This document shows positions 42,541 through 51,209 of a stretch of DNA of 64,000 nt, piece by piece; position 1 is the first letter of the stretch; every line of letters starts with the position of its first letter. The stretch covers positions 1 to 64,000 of the forward strand of contig NZ_JBNAIM010000001.1 of assembly GCF_052048135.1 (NCBI RefSeq). Reading direction: 5' to 3'. The translations under genes were made by a program, and so were the position numbers. Below the pieces are notes generated by a model. The model searched no databases and had not been told where the DNA came from. It saw nothing but the letters and a program-made list of their open reading frames with translations. Source of the stretch: Pelagibacter sp052048135. GTDB taxonomy: Bacteria; Pseudomonadota; Alphaproteobacteria; Pelagibacterales; Pelagibacteraceae.

Positions 42541-43855
42541 ATTTTAATTTATTTATAGTTTTTAAAAATGTAGGAAATGATGTTTTAATAGAATCTTTAT
42601 CGTGAATATGCCATTCACCACCAAAAGTTAAAGCTGCTATTGCACTTGTCATGAAAACTCTATGATCTTTGAGATAGTTTTTAATTATAATTTTTTTTTT
42701 TACCTCTAGATTTGGATTTCCAAATATTTTAATGGTATTTTTTGTAGCAATAACTTTTACGCCCATTAATTTTAAAATTTTTGAACCCCATTTAAGCCTT
42801 GGACTTTCTTTTTTATTTAACTCATCTAAGTTTTTAAAATATGAAATTCCTTTCGCTTTTGCTGCAATTAAAAAAATAACTAAAAACTCATCAATTGCAC
42901 TGCTATTTAAACTAGCTGGACAATTTATTGATTTTAAAAATTTTGGACTTTTAATTACTAGGTCAGCGATCTGCTCTCCTTTATAAAACTTTTTATTATT
43001 TAATGAAACTATTGCTCCCATTTTTTTTAGAATGGTAAGTATTCCTATACGTGTAGGATTTACGTTTATATTTTTAATTGTTAATTTCGATTTTTTTGAA
43101 AGAATTGTAAGGGCAATAAAAAAAGCACAAGAACTTATATCTGAGGGGATATTATAATTAATCGGTTTTATTTCTTTTACTCTTTTTATTTCAATTAGAT
43201 CTAAATTTTTATTTTTTTTAACTTTAATTGGTAATTTTAAATACTTAAATAAAAGTTCTGTATGATTTCTAGACTTTTTTGCCTTTATTATTGTTTTACC
43301 TTGAGCTTTAATACCCGCAAAGATGAGACTACTTTTACATTGAGCGGAACCTTTTTTTTCGAAAAATTTGATTGGTTTTAATTTCTGTGAACCTTTTATA
43401 GTTAAAGGTAAACCATGGCCATTTTTCAGAACAAAATCAACACCAAATTTACTTAATGGATCTGCAACTCTTTTAAAATCTCTTTTTGATAAACTTTTGT
43501 CACCTATTAACTTAATTTTTTCTGGGGTATCAACTAGAAGTCCAAGAATTAATCTTCCTAGGGTTCCTGAATTTTCTGCATTTATAATAATTCCTTTTTT
43601 ATATTTGTAACCATTTACACCGGCACCATAAATTTTACATTTTTTACTGTTATATACAACTTTCACTCCAAGTGTTTTTATAGCTTTTAAGGCTGCCATA
43701 ACATCTTCTGACATTAAAAGATTTTGGGCTTTTGAAACACCTTTAGAGAGTGATGAAATTAATACCCATCTGATACTCAAGCTTTTATCTCCAGGAATGA
43801 AAATTTTTTTATTAAAATTATTTATCTTCTTTCTAATAATAATTTTATTGGGCAT
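42530..43855 (-). CDS. aroA: 3-phosphoshikimate 1-carboxyvinyltransferase (EPSP synthase)
   Basis: Sixth shikimate-pathway step: joins PEP and shikimate 3-phosphate. The 441-residue protein has the substrate-binding IPGDKSLSIRWVLISSLS near residue 18, NAENSGTLGRLILGLL, GDKSLSKRDFKRV, and later SAQCKSSLIFAG and DEFLVIFLIAAKAKG. The NAENSGT loop, where many class I enzymes have GNAGT, indicates a class II-like enzyme with Ala in the usual Gly position. Works with aroB and aroK upstream. Confidence 0.95.
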   Translation of the reverse strand: MPNKIIIRKKINNFNKKIFIPGDKSLSIRWVLISSLSKGVSKAQNLLMSEDVMAALKAIKTLGVKVVYNSKKCKIYGAGVNGYKYKKGIIINAENSGTLGRLILGLLVDTPEKIKLIGDKSLSKRDFKRVADPLSKFGVDFVLKNGHGLPLTIKGSQKLKPIKFFEKKGSAQCKSSLIFAGIKAQGKTIIKAKKSRNHTELLFKYLKLPIKVKKNKNLDLIEIKRVKEIKPINYNIPSDISSCAFFIALTILSKKSKLTIKNINVNPTRIGILTILKKMGAIVSLNNKKFYKGEQIADLVIKSPKFLKSINCPASLNSSAIDEFLVIFLIAAKAKGISYFKNLDELNKKESPRLKWGSKILKLMGVKVIATKNTIKIFGNPNLEVKKKIIIKNYLKDHRVFMTSAIAALTFGGEWHIHDKDSIKTSFPTFLKTINKLKYET

Positions 43856-43861
43856 TTAAAG

Positions 43862-44638
43862 TTAATTAAATTTAAAACTATTTCCAAAGTAGGCATTTTT
43901 TGCATCAATATCTTTAACAAGGTTAGATGGTGTGTCTTGAGCAATTACTTTACAATTGCTCAATATCATTGCCACATCAACACATGCTAATAAATCTCTA
44001 GCTTGATGATCGCAAATACAAATGGTTATTTGGTTTTCTTGCTGCAAATTAACGATAATCTCTTGCAACATTTTAATTGTCAATACATCTAAAGCTGCGA
44101 AACACTCATCTAGAAGTAATACTTTGGGATTTCCTAAAAGGGATAGTGAAATAACCAATTTCTTTTTTTGTCCTCCAGATAAAAATTTTGACTTAATGTT
44201 TTTGATATTTTCCATTTCAAATTTTGCAAGCAAATAATTTATTCTTTCTTGTCTCAAATTTTTATCTTTTATTACTATTTCACTTATGGCTTTAAGGTTG
44301 TCATGAAGCGTTAAATCATTAAAAAATCCACCATATTGAGGTACATATCCAACTTTGAATTTTTGTGTTCTTAAATAAACAGGATATTTCGATACATCTT
44401 CTCCGTTTATTTTTATTTTTCCATGCTTTGGAGTGATCAACCCCGTTATAAGATTAAAAATTGTTGATTTTCCTACACCATTAGGACCCAACATTCCAAA
44501 AATTTGCCCTTCATTTATTTTAAAACTTATATTGTCCAAAATTAGTCTGTTCCCATAAGCAAGAGAAACATTTTGAAATTCAATAATTGTGTTTACTTTT
44601 TTAAATGATTTTATTCTAAATTTTTTAATTATTGCCAT
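43862..44638 (-). CDS. lptB: Lipopolysaccharide export ABC transporter ATP-binding protein
   Basis: ATPase that drives LPS extraction with LptFG. The 258-residue ABC domain has Walker A MLGPNGVGKST, Q-loop PQYGGFFNDLTLHDNL, signature LSGGQKKK, Walker B VLLLDECFAALD, and switch His in CICDHQARDLLACVDVAMIL, an LptB-like stretch. The DECFAALD block has Cys where most LptB have Pro. Its place directly after lptC and kdsD supports the call. A 16-residue N-terminal extension precedes the usual IIEFQNVSLAYG start. Confidence 0.9.
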   Translation of the reverse strand: MAIIKKFRIKSFKKVNTIIEFQNVSLAYGNRLILDNISFKINEGQIFGMLGPNGVGKSTIFNLITGLITPKHGKIKINGEDVSKYPVYLRTQKFKVGYVPQYGGFFNDLTLHDNLKAISEIVIKDKNLRQERINYLLAKFEMENIKNIKSKFLSGGQKKKLVISLSLLGNPKVLLLDECFAALDVLTIKMLQEIIVNLQQENQITICICDHQARDLLACVDVAMILSNCKVIAQDTPSNLVKDIDAKNAYFGNSFKFN

Positions 44639-44640
44639 TT

Positions 44641-45216
44641 TTAATTTAAAGATTTGATATTTACTTTTTTGTCTTCCTCATACATAAAAATTTTTACTTC
44701 TTTTGTTTTAATATTTAATTCAATTACATCAGCTTTAAGTGAGGTGTTATCATTTTTTAAAGTAACGTTTTTTGAAATAATCATTAAATTATTATCCCAT
44801 GAAAAATCAAGATACTCTCCTATTATTTTATTGTCTAAATATGTAATTAATACATTTTTTGAAAAAATAGTATCATAATTTTTAATATTATACTTACCAA
44901 AGTCTGAAGATATTTCTATTAAATTGTAATTTACTAAACTTATAACTCCTTTTAAGTCTGTTAAAAAAATATAATTATTTTCTTTCTGATCTATTACACC
45001 TTCTGCTGCCTGTAACCTATATTCATTTCCTCTGGAGTCTTTAGAAATATAACTTACATCTTTAATTATATTTGAGTTTTCTATATCTTCCTCAATATTT
45101 TTTGTATCTTGATCATTAATTGTTGGTTTTTCACTTTTATCTTTAAAAAAAATAATTAATAAGAAAAAAAAAATTATAACGATAATAAATATTCTTAAAA
45201 CAAAATTTTTTTTCAT
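44641..45216 (-). CDS. lptC: LPS export protein LptC
   Basis: A 191-residue protein, the usual LptC length, with a single N-terminal transmembrane helix (about 6-23) and a periplasmic part of repeated beta strands (for example VSYISKDSRGNEYRLQAAEGVIDQ) typical of the LptA/LptC jellyroll. It would take LPS from LptFG and hand it to LptA. It lies between kdsD and lptB. The lptA gene that usually sits between lptC and lptB is not there. Confidence 0.85.
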   Translation of the reverse strand: MKKNFVLRIFIIVIIFFFLLIIFFKDKSEKPTINDQDTKNIEEDIENSNIIKDVSYISKDSRGNEYRLQAAEGVIDQKENNYIFLTDLKGVISLVNYNLIEISSDFGKYNIKNYDTIFSKNVLITYLDNKIIGEYLDFSWDNNLMIISKNVTLKNDNTSLKADVIELNIKTKEVKIFMYEEDKKVNIKSLN

Positions 45217-46185
45217 TTAAGATATATTTGATTGTAATATATTATGAATATGCAATACACCTATTGTTTTAAGTTTGTTTTCCTTATTATACACACATAG
45301 TGATGTGATTTTTTTATTGTTCATTAGTGAAAGAGCTTTAGCTGCAAGTTCATTTTTATCAATCCCAATCGGGTTTCTTGTCATAACTTCTTTTGCTGAA
45401 AGATTATATAAATTTTCTTTTCTTTGACTAATTCTTCTTAATTCACCATCAGTTATTATACCTTTTGTTAATTTTTTTTTATCTATAACAAGTAAAAAAC
45501 CAAGTTTTTTTTTATTTAAAATTTTTAATGCCTCTTTCATTTTTAAATTTTCATTAACAAATGGAATAGCCTTATTTCTCAACATAATATCCTCAACAGT
45601 TTTGAGTTGAGCACCCAAACTTCCAGCAGGATGAATCTTTTTAAAATCTACTTTGTTAAATTTTTTTTGTTTCATTGTTGCAATAGCCAGTGCATCACCT
45701 AAAGCTAATTGAGATGTTGTGCTTGATGTTGGAATTATATTACCTGCTTCCGTTACTTTCGGTATTAATAATTTAATATCAGAAGATCTGTAAAGAACTG
45801 AATCTTTTTTTGAAACTATTCCAATTAGCAAAATTTTATTTCTATTAGCGTATTGGATTATGTTTTTTAATTCATTTGTTTCCCCAGAATTACTGATCAA
45901 AATAAGTATATCTTTTCTAGAAATACTTCCTAAATCTCCATGAGATGAATCACTTGCTGATAAATAAAAAGAAGGTGTGCCAACTGATGATAAAGTTGCA
46001 GATATTTTGTTTGCAATAAGACCACTTTTTCCAACTCCACACAAAATAACTTTAGATTGACATTTTACAATTTGTTCAACAGCTAAATTAAATGAATTAT
46101 TTAGATTTTTTTTTAAAATATTTAATGCTTGAATTTCTAAATTAATTACATTTTTACCAATTTTTATAAAATTTTTTTTTTTCAT
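45217..46185 (-). CDS. kdsD: D-arabinose 5-phosphate isomerase (KpsF/GutQ family)
   Basis: Converts ribulose 5-phosphate to arabinose 5-phosphate, the first step to Kdo for lipid A cores. The 322-residue protein has an SIS sugar-isomerase domain (LCGVGKSGLIANKISATLSS, then ISNSGETNEL) followed by two CBS domains (about 205-322, including MTRNPIGIDKNELAAKALSLM). Length and domain order are normal. Between rnd and lptC with no gaps. kdsB at 51210 serves the same pathway. Confidence 0.93.
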   Translation of the reverse strand: MKKKNFIKIGKNVINLEIQALNILKKNLNNSFNLAVEQIVKCQSKVILCGVGKSGLIANKISATLSSVGTPSFYLSASDSSHGDLGSISRKDILILISNSGETNELKNIIQYANRNKILLIGIVSKKDSVLYRSSDIKLLIPKVTEAGNIIPTSSTTSQLALGDALAIATMKQKKFNKVDFKKIHPAGSLGAQLKTVEDIMLRNKAIPFVNENLKMKEALKILNKKKLGFLLVIDKKKLTKGIITDGELRRISQRKENLYNLSAKEVMTRNPIGIDKNELAAKALSLMNNKKITSLCVYNKENKLKTIGVLHIHNILQSNIS

Positions 46186-46797
46186 TTAATGGGACCAAAT
46201 ATCGTCTTTAAATAATGCCAAATCAAGTTCAACTCTTGTTTTTAAAAATTTAAGACAATCTTTATATAAATCAATTCTTTTTTCTCTTTCTAAAATATTG
46301 CTCAACTCTTCATGAATTTTATGGAGATAAATAACATCGTTTGCACAATATTTCATTTGAGCGGGTGTTAATTCACCTCCAAAATCTGAACTTTGAAATT
46401 GTTTATTAATATCTATGTTTATAAATTCCTTAATTAATGTTTTTAAAGAATGGTTATCAGAATATGATCTAGCTAATTTAGAGGCAATCTTAGTATCAAG
46501 AATATTGTTAGTATCAGTTTTAAGATAATATTTAATATGTGCAATATCAGCTCTACCATAATGAAAAATTTTTGAAATATTATTATTGTTCAATAATTTA
46601 ACTAAGTTTGGTGCATTATAATTTGATCTATCTAGTTGAATTATATGCGCGTCAGAATTACCTGTAGAAACCTGTATTAAACATAAAGGATCACGTCTCA
46701 CGTTAAGACCCATGAATTCTCCATCGATAGCTATTACATTGCCTAAATCCAAATCATCTGGTAAATCACCTTTGTGAAGTTTGATATCAATATTCAT
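46186..46797 (-). CDS. rnd: Ribonuclease D-like 3'-5' exonuclease
   Basis: A 203-residue DEDD exonuclease: VIAIDGEFMGL (Asp, Glu), FHYGRADIAHIKYYL (Asp) and the YCANDVIYLHKIHEEL block with Tyr and Asp (DEDDy). It processes tRNA and other RNA 3' ends. It is the short alphaproteobacterial form without HRDC domains. ATG 46797 is preferred to an in-frame ATG at 46824, which would overlap the divergent gene. Heads the rnd-kdsD-lptC-lptB-aroA unit. Confidence 0.9.
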   Translation of the reverse strand: MNIDIKLHKGDLPDDLDLGNVIAIDGEFMGLNVRRDPLCLIQVSTGNSDAHIIQLDRSNYNAPNLVKLLNNNNISKIFHYGRADIAHIKYYLKTDTNNILDTKIASKLARSYSDNHSLKTLIKEFINIDINKQFQSSDFGGELTPAQMKYCANDVIYLHKIHEELSNILEREKRIDLYKDCLKFLKTRVELDLALFKDDIWSH

Positions 46798-46814
46798 TTT
46801 TAAGTCATATATAT

Positions 46815-47765
46815 ATGAAAGCAAAAAATTGTCTAATTTTTGGTGGTAGTGGTCAAATAGGACGACATCTTTTAAGAAAGCTAACTAAAAATAACTATAA
46901 GGTTACTGTAGTAACAAGAAATATTCATCAAAAAGGTCACATAATCAAAACTCAAGGAAATGCTGGTTATATTGATATTGTTGAGTTAAATATTTTTGAA
47001 GAAGCAAAAATAAGAAAACTTTTTGAAAAAGCCGATATTTGTATAAATTTAATTGGTATTTTGTATGAAAAAAGAGGAAGCACATTTAAGAATATACACA
47101 CTTTATTTCCCAGTATATTAGCTAAACTTTGCAAACAATATAATTTAAAACATTTTATTCATTTATCTGCATTAGGAATTAATCAAGCTCTGGATTCTGA
47201 ATATGCAAAAAGTAAACTTGCTGGTGAAAAAGAAATATTGAAAAATTTTCCATTATCAACAATTTTAAGACCATCAGTAGTTTATTCAGTGGACGATAAT
47301 TTTACTACTAGTTTTATGACCTTATTAAGCAGGTTACCAATATTTCCACTATATTATTCTGGAAAAACTAAGTTTATGCCTATTCATAGCTCTGATTTAG
47401 TAGATGTAATTTTTAATATTATTTCAAATAATATTTACTCCCAGATAATAGAATGTGTGGGCTCTGAAATTATAACGTTAAGAGAAATTTTACAAAAATT
47501 AATTTACTTAATTGATAAAAAAAGACTTTTGTTACCTGTACCATTATTTTTTGGAAAAATATCCGCAAAAATATTGCAATTATTTCCAGAACCCTTAATT
47601 ACTGAGGATCAACTTAAACTTTTACAATATGATAATATTGTGAGTGGAAATTATAAAACTAATTTTGATATTGGCAATCCTGCAAAATGTTTATTTGAAC
47701 AAGAGGTTTATAAATATAGTCATATGTGGAGAGAAGGTGGTCAGTTTTCAAAAAAAAATATTTAA
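46815..47765 (+). CDS. NDUFA9-like SDR protein (complex I accessory family)
   Basis: A 316-residue atypical short-chain dehydrogenase with the nucleotide-binding turn IFGGSGQIGRHLLRKL (10-16), INLIGILYEKRGSTFKNIH, and a HLSALGINQALDSEYAKSKLAGEKEI segment with Tyr-x3-Lys. PTLR-type continuation is ILRPSVVYS. This pattern is that of the alphaproteobacterial proteins related to mitochondrial complex I subunit NDUFA9. Whether it binds complex I here is inference; the genome context (rnd divergent, gcrA convergent) says little. Confidence 0.82.
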   Translation: MKAKNCLIFGGSGQIGRHLLRKLTKNNYKVTVVTRNIHQKGHIIKTQGNAGYIDIVELNIFEEAKIRKLFEKADICINLIGILYEKRGSTFKNIHTLFPSILAKLCKQYNLKHFIHLSALGINQALDSEYAKSKLAGEKEILKNFPLSTILRPSVVYSVDDNFTTSFMTLLSRLPIFPLYYSGKTKFMPIHSSDLVDVIFNIISNNIYSQIIECVGSEIITLREILQKLIYLIDKKRLLLPVPLFFGKISAKILQLFPEPLITEDQLKLLQYDNIVSGNYKTNFDIGNPAKCLFEQEVYKYSHMWREGGQFSKKNI

Positions 47766-47802
47766 TCTATAATATTTTTTATAAATCATAACAGGTTTAA
47801 AA

Positions 47803-48297
47803 TTAAGCAGATTTTATTTTCTTTTCAATAAATTCAGGAACTTCATTTTTGTCTGTAACATCATCTTTTTTACCTTTAGGCTGATAAGCATAAAGTAAGT
47901 GCAATTTACAATATGAAAAATCTTTAAGTGATGATCTTCCACAAAAATAGAACCCTTTTTCGTCTGGATGTCCTATTGGCCATTTACATGAATTTTCATC
48001 CAATTCTTCAAGAGACTTAGGATTTTCTGGTTCAAAATCTTTTTCAATTATTAGAGATTTAAACTTACTTCTTCGTCCTTTTTTTGTTGTAATATTTTTA
48101 TCAACTACTGAATTTTTAAAACTTTCATTTGATGTAGCTGTTCTAGTTTTGATTTTTGCAGATAGATTTAGTCTATGCGCTTTGCCAATTACTGCGTTTC
48201 TACTAATTCCACCAATAATTTCTGCAATTTGACTTGCAGTGTTGCCTTTACCCCACAATTCTTTTAATTTTGATACTTTTTCGTCGGTCCAACTCAT
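47803..48297 (-). CDS. gcrA: Cell-cycle regulator GcrA
   Basis: A 164-residue GcrA. The N-terminal helix-turn-helix-like block MSWTDEKVSKLKELWGKG, IAEIIGGISRNAVIGKAHRL is near consensus. The C-terminal sigma70-contact domain has CKWPIGHPDEKGFYFCG and YCKLHLLYAYQP with four cysteines and a His. GcrA is an alphaproteobacterial cofactor that binds RNA polymerase sigma70 and activates promoters carrying methylated GANTC sites in Caulobacter. Upstream lies a consensus DnaA box and a -10-like TATAAT on the minus strand (48351-48346). Confidence 0.95.
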   Translation of the reverse strand: MSWTDEKVSKLKELWGKGNTASQIAEIIGGISRNAVIGKAHRLNLSAKIKTRTATSNESFKNSVVDKNITTKKGRRSKFKSLIIEKDFEPENPKSLEELDENSCKWPIGHPDEKGFYFCGRSSLKDFSYCKLHLLYAYQPKGKKDDVTDKNEVPEFIEKKIKSA

Positions 48298-48374
48298 TTT
48301 AACTATATTTTGTGTTAATATTTATAAAATACACAATATACTGATATTATAAAAAAATAAACAAGTACTTAATT

Positions 48375-48427
48375 CAAGTTATGCACAGATATAAAAAACG
48401 GTAAACTTAAGTTACAATCATAACTTG
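48375..48427. repeat. Inverted-repeat cluster between gcrA and argD
   Basis: CAAGTTATG (48375-48383) and CATAACTTG (48419-48427) are perfect 9-base inverted repeats 35 bases apart. Between them lies the perfect palindrome AACTTAAGTT (48404-48413). The shared core (A)AGTTA/TAACT(T) occurs in all, which looks like an operator array for a dimeric regulator. It could control argD, gcrA or both. Confidence 0.5.
48379..48387 (+). promoter_or_regulatory. Consensus DnaA box upstream of gcrA
   Basis: TTATGCACA matches the DnaA box consensus TTATNCACA exactly. It lies 82-90 bases before the gcrA start codon. If the minus-strand TATAAT at 48351-48346 is the gcrA -10 box, the DnaA box centres near -44 relative to the start of transcription, a normal activator position. 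In Caulobacter DnaA activates gcrA. Confidence 0.55.
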
Positions 48428-48468
48428 TATTTAACTATTTTATAAATAGAAAGCTTAAAAAATAAATT

Positions 48469-49635
48469 ATGAGCTACTTAGCTAAAAATTATAATAGAAA
48501 AAAAATTTCTTTTAAATTTGGAAAAGGTTCTTATCTCTATTCTACAAATGGAAAAAAATATTTAGATTTTGTCCAGGGAATTGCTGTAAATTCTTTGGGT
48601 CATGCACACCCAAAATTAATAAAAACTATTAGAAATCAATCAAAAAAACTTTGGCATGTTTCAAATGCTTTTCAAATTCCAGAAGGAGAAAAATTAGCTA
48701 AAAAATTGTGTCATAAAACATTTGCTGATTACGTCATTTTTCAAAATAGTGGTACCGAAGCAACCGAAGCAGCTATAAAAGTCGCTAGAAGATACTTTTA
48801 CTCTATAGGAAAACCACATAAAAATAGAATTTTATGTGTAAAAAATTCATTTCATGGAAGAACAATCGCAGCAATTTTTGCTAGTGGTTCGAATAAAATG
48901 ATTGAGGGATTTGGCCCTAAAGTCCCAGGGTTTGATCATTTTATATTTGGAAATCACAAGTCTTTAAAAAGAAGCATTACCAAGAATACAGCAGCAATTA
49001 TGGTTGAAACAATAATGGGTGAGGGAGGTATAAAAGTAATACCAGATTGGTGCTTAAAAGAATTAAGAAAATTATGTAATAAGAAAAAAATACTATTAAT
49101 TTTGGATGAAGTACAATGTGGTATTTCAAGATCTGGAGACTTTCTTGCTTTTGAAAAATCTAAAGTGAAACCAGATATTGTTCCAATAGCTAAGGGAATT
49201 GGTGGTGGATTTCCAATTGGTGCGGTTTTAATGAATAAAAAAGTTGCTGCAGGGATGACGCCAGGAACCCATGGTTCTACATTTGGAGGAAACCCTTTGG
49301 CCATGGCTGTTGGAAATACAGTAATAGATATAGTGTCAAGTAAAAAATTTTTGAATAATGTTAAAACATTATCAAAATATTTTTATTTAAGATTAAATAA
49401 ATTGAAAGAAAAATATCCTAAAATTATCAAAGAGATCAGGGGGAGAGGTCTATTAATTGGATTACAATTGCATAAAGATCAATCTAAGTTCATTAAAAAA
49501 TTGATGGAAAATAAACTCTTAACTATTCGTGCTGCAGAAAATGTTGTTCGAATTTTACCACCGCTGAATGTTAAAAAAAATGAAATTAATGAATCTTTAA
49601 GAATTATTACTAATGTTTGCGAAAAACTTAAATAA
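48469..49635 (+). CDS. argD: Acetylornithine aminotransferase
   Basis: PLP transaminase making N-acetylornithine from the semialdehyde. The 388-residue class III aminotransferase has the opening KGSYLYSTNGKKYLDFVQGIAVNSLGH, FQNSGTEATEAAIKVAR, FHGRT, ILDEVQCGISRSG and the PLP lysine in PIAKGIGGGFPIGA; it may also act on succinyl-diaminopimelate precursors (DapC role), which would complete the dap genes seen here. One base separates it from argF. A clustered inverted-repeat region lies upstream. Confidence 0.93.
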   Translation: MSYLAKNYNRKKISFKFGKGSYLYSTNGKKYLDFVQGIAVNSLGHAHPKLIKTIRNQSKKLWHVSNAFQIPEGEKLAKKLCHKTFADYVIFQNSGTEATEAAIKVARRYFYSIGKPHKNRILCVKNSFHGRTIAAIFASGSNKMIEGFGPKVPGFDHFIFGNHKSLKRSITKNTAAIMVETIMGEGGIKVIPDWCLKELRKLCNKKKILLILDEVQCGISRSGDFLAFEKSKVKPDIVPIAKGIGGGFPIGAVLMNKKVAAGMTPGTHGSTFGGNPLAMAVGNTVIDIVSSKKFLNNVKTLSKYFYLRLNKLKEKYPKIIKEIRGRGLLIGLQLHKDQSKFIKKLMENKLLTIRAAENVVRILPPLNVKKNEINESLRIITNVCEKLK

Positions 49636-49636
49636 A

Positions 49637-50566
49637 ATGAGACATTTTATTAATTTAAAAGATATTTCAGCGAAAGATCTAAGAAAAATTATAACTGATG
49701 CAAAAAAAAGAAAAAATTTAAGAAAAAAATTAAATACGCTTGAAACAGATAAGGGTGCTCCACTTAAAGGCAAAATTTTAATTCAAATGTTTGAAAAGCC
49801 AAGCTCAAGAACAAGAATAAGTTTTTACTTAGCAATCAAACAGCTGGGTGGAGGAACTTTGACACTTAGATCTAACGAACTACATCTTGGACAAGGTGGA
49901 GAAAGTATAGAAGATACAGCCAAAATTTTATCTACTTATGGTGATGGTTTTATGCTGAGAACAGATAGTGATAAAAAAATTGAAAATTTTAAAAAACATT
50001 TGTCAATTCCAATTATTAATGGTTTAAGTCCTTCGTCACATCCAACACAAGTATTATCAGATATTTTCACTGTCGAAGAAATAAAAAAAAAATCTATCTC
50101 AAAACTAAACATTTGCTGGATAGGTGACTCAAACAATGTTTTAGATAGTTTAATTGCTGCTTCAGTAAAATTTTCATTTAAATTAAGTATTGGTTGCCCC
50201 AAAAAATATGAACCCGGAAAAAAAGTAAGAGACTGGTTAAAAAAAGAAAGTAAAAAGATTTATGTTTATAACGATCCAAAAAAAGCTGTTACAGGTGCTG
50301 ATGTGATATTTTGTGATAAAGTTATATCTTTAAATGACAAAGGCAATAAAAAGAAAAAAATAAAAACATTTAAAAATTTTAAAATTGATAAAAAATTAAT
50401 TAGTTTTGCAAAGAAGGATTTTATATTTCTTCATTGCCTTCCAAGAGGTGATGAGGTTTCTGAAGATGTTTTTTTAGGAAAACATTCGCATGTATGGCAG
50501 CAAGCTTTGAACAGAGTACATGTTCAAAAGAGCATTTTATTATATTGTTTTGGAAAACTAAGGTAG
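49637..50566 (+). CDS. argF: Ornithine carbamoyltransferase
   Basis: Carbamoylates ornithine to citrulline. The 309-residue protein has the carbamoyl-phosphate site FEKPSSRTRISF, LGQGGESIEDTAK (LxxxESxxDTA-like region), SSHPTQVLSD with the HPxQ motif, WIGDSNNVLDSL and the ornithine-site HCLPRG. ATG 49637 is chosen because the sequence MRHFINLKD is the family start; an ATG 24 bases earlier lies inside argD. Follows argD, and overlaps the end of the convergent cytochrome gene by nine bases. Confidence 0.96.
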   Translation: MRHFINLKDISAKDLRKIITDAKKRKNLRKKLNTLETDKGAPLKGKILIQMFEKPSSRTRISFYLAIKQLGGGTLTLRSNELHLGQGGESIEDTAKILSTYGDGFMLRTDSDKKIENFKKHLSIPIINGLSPSSHPTQVLSDIFTVEEIKKKSISKLNICWIGDSNNVLDSLIAASVKFSFKLSIGCPKKYEPGKKVRDWLKKESKKIYVYNDPKKAVTGADVIFCDKVISLNDKGNKKKKIKTFKNFKIDKKLISFAKKDFIFLHCLPRGDEVSEDVFLGKHSHVWQQALNRVHVQKSILLYCFGKLR

Positions 50567-51100
50567 TGGTAATGGATTATCAGAGTTTTGATTTAAATAT
50601 AAAATTACCGAAGCTCTATCTTTTTCTTTTCTTAAACCAGCAAATGCCATCTTGGTACCTTTGATCCACTTTGCAGGTTTTATTAAATAACCATTTAATT
50701 CCTCAAAAGTCCATTCCTTGCCATATTCAGAAAGTGCTTTAGAATATTTATAATCACTTACTACTCCAATCTTTCTTCCAACTACATTATAAAGCGCAGG
50801 TCCAATATTATTTTTTCCATCTTTTGTAATTGAATGACAAGCTGCACATTTTTTGAAAACATTTTCTCCAGTAGTAAGATCTCCCATAGCCATTAAGGCA
50901 GCTATATCAATTATTTCTTTAGTTTTTCCTGTGTCTGTTTCAGCACTAGTAGCAACCACTTGCTCTACTTCAACTGAATACCCAGGTGTTTTGGGTTTTT
51001 CAACATGAAAAATTACGCTGGATAGCTTACCGATACCAATTATTAGGAGTGCAACCATTAATATAGCAGCTACTATTTTATTTATTTCAAAAGAATCCAT
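50558..51100 (-). CDS. Membrane-anchored class I cytochrome c (CycM-like)
   Basis: A 180-residue cytochrome. ATG 51100 gives a short cytoplasmic start, one membrane helix (about 8-31, uncleaved anchor), a linker of 40 residues and a class I haem domain with CAACH (Cys85, Cys88, His89), GPALYNVVGRKIG and a KGTKMAFAGL segment whose Met is the likely sixth ligand. Anchored cytochromes of this type (c552/CycM) carry electrons between the bc1 complex and terminal oxidase. Divergent from kdsB, the usual alphaproteobacterial pairing. Confidence 0.9.
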   Translation of the reverse strand: MDSFEINKIVAAILMVALLIIGIGKLSSVIFHVEKPKTPGYSVEVEQVVATSAETDTGKTKEIIDIAALMAMGDLTTGENVFKKCAACHSITKDGKNNIGPALYNVVGRKIGVVSDYKYSKALSEYGKEWTFEELNGYLIKPAKWIKGTKMAFAGLRKEKDRASVILYLNQNSDNPLPLP

Positions 51101-51209
51101 TTTATAAAAAATTGTTTTGAACATATAACATTATAAATAAAAAATTGCTTATATATTTTGATGTACTATTTTGCCTCTGTTTATATTGTTTTGATAAATA
51201 AGAAAATCA

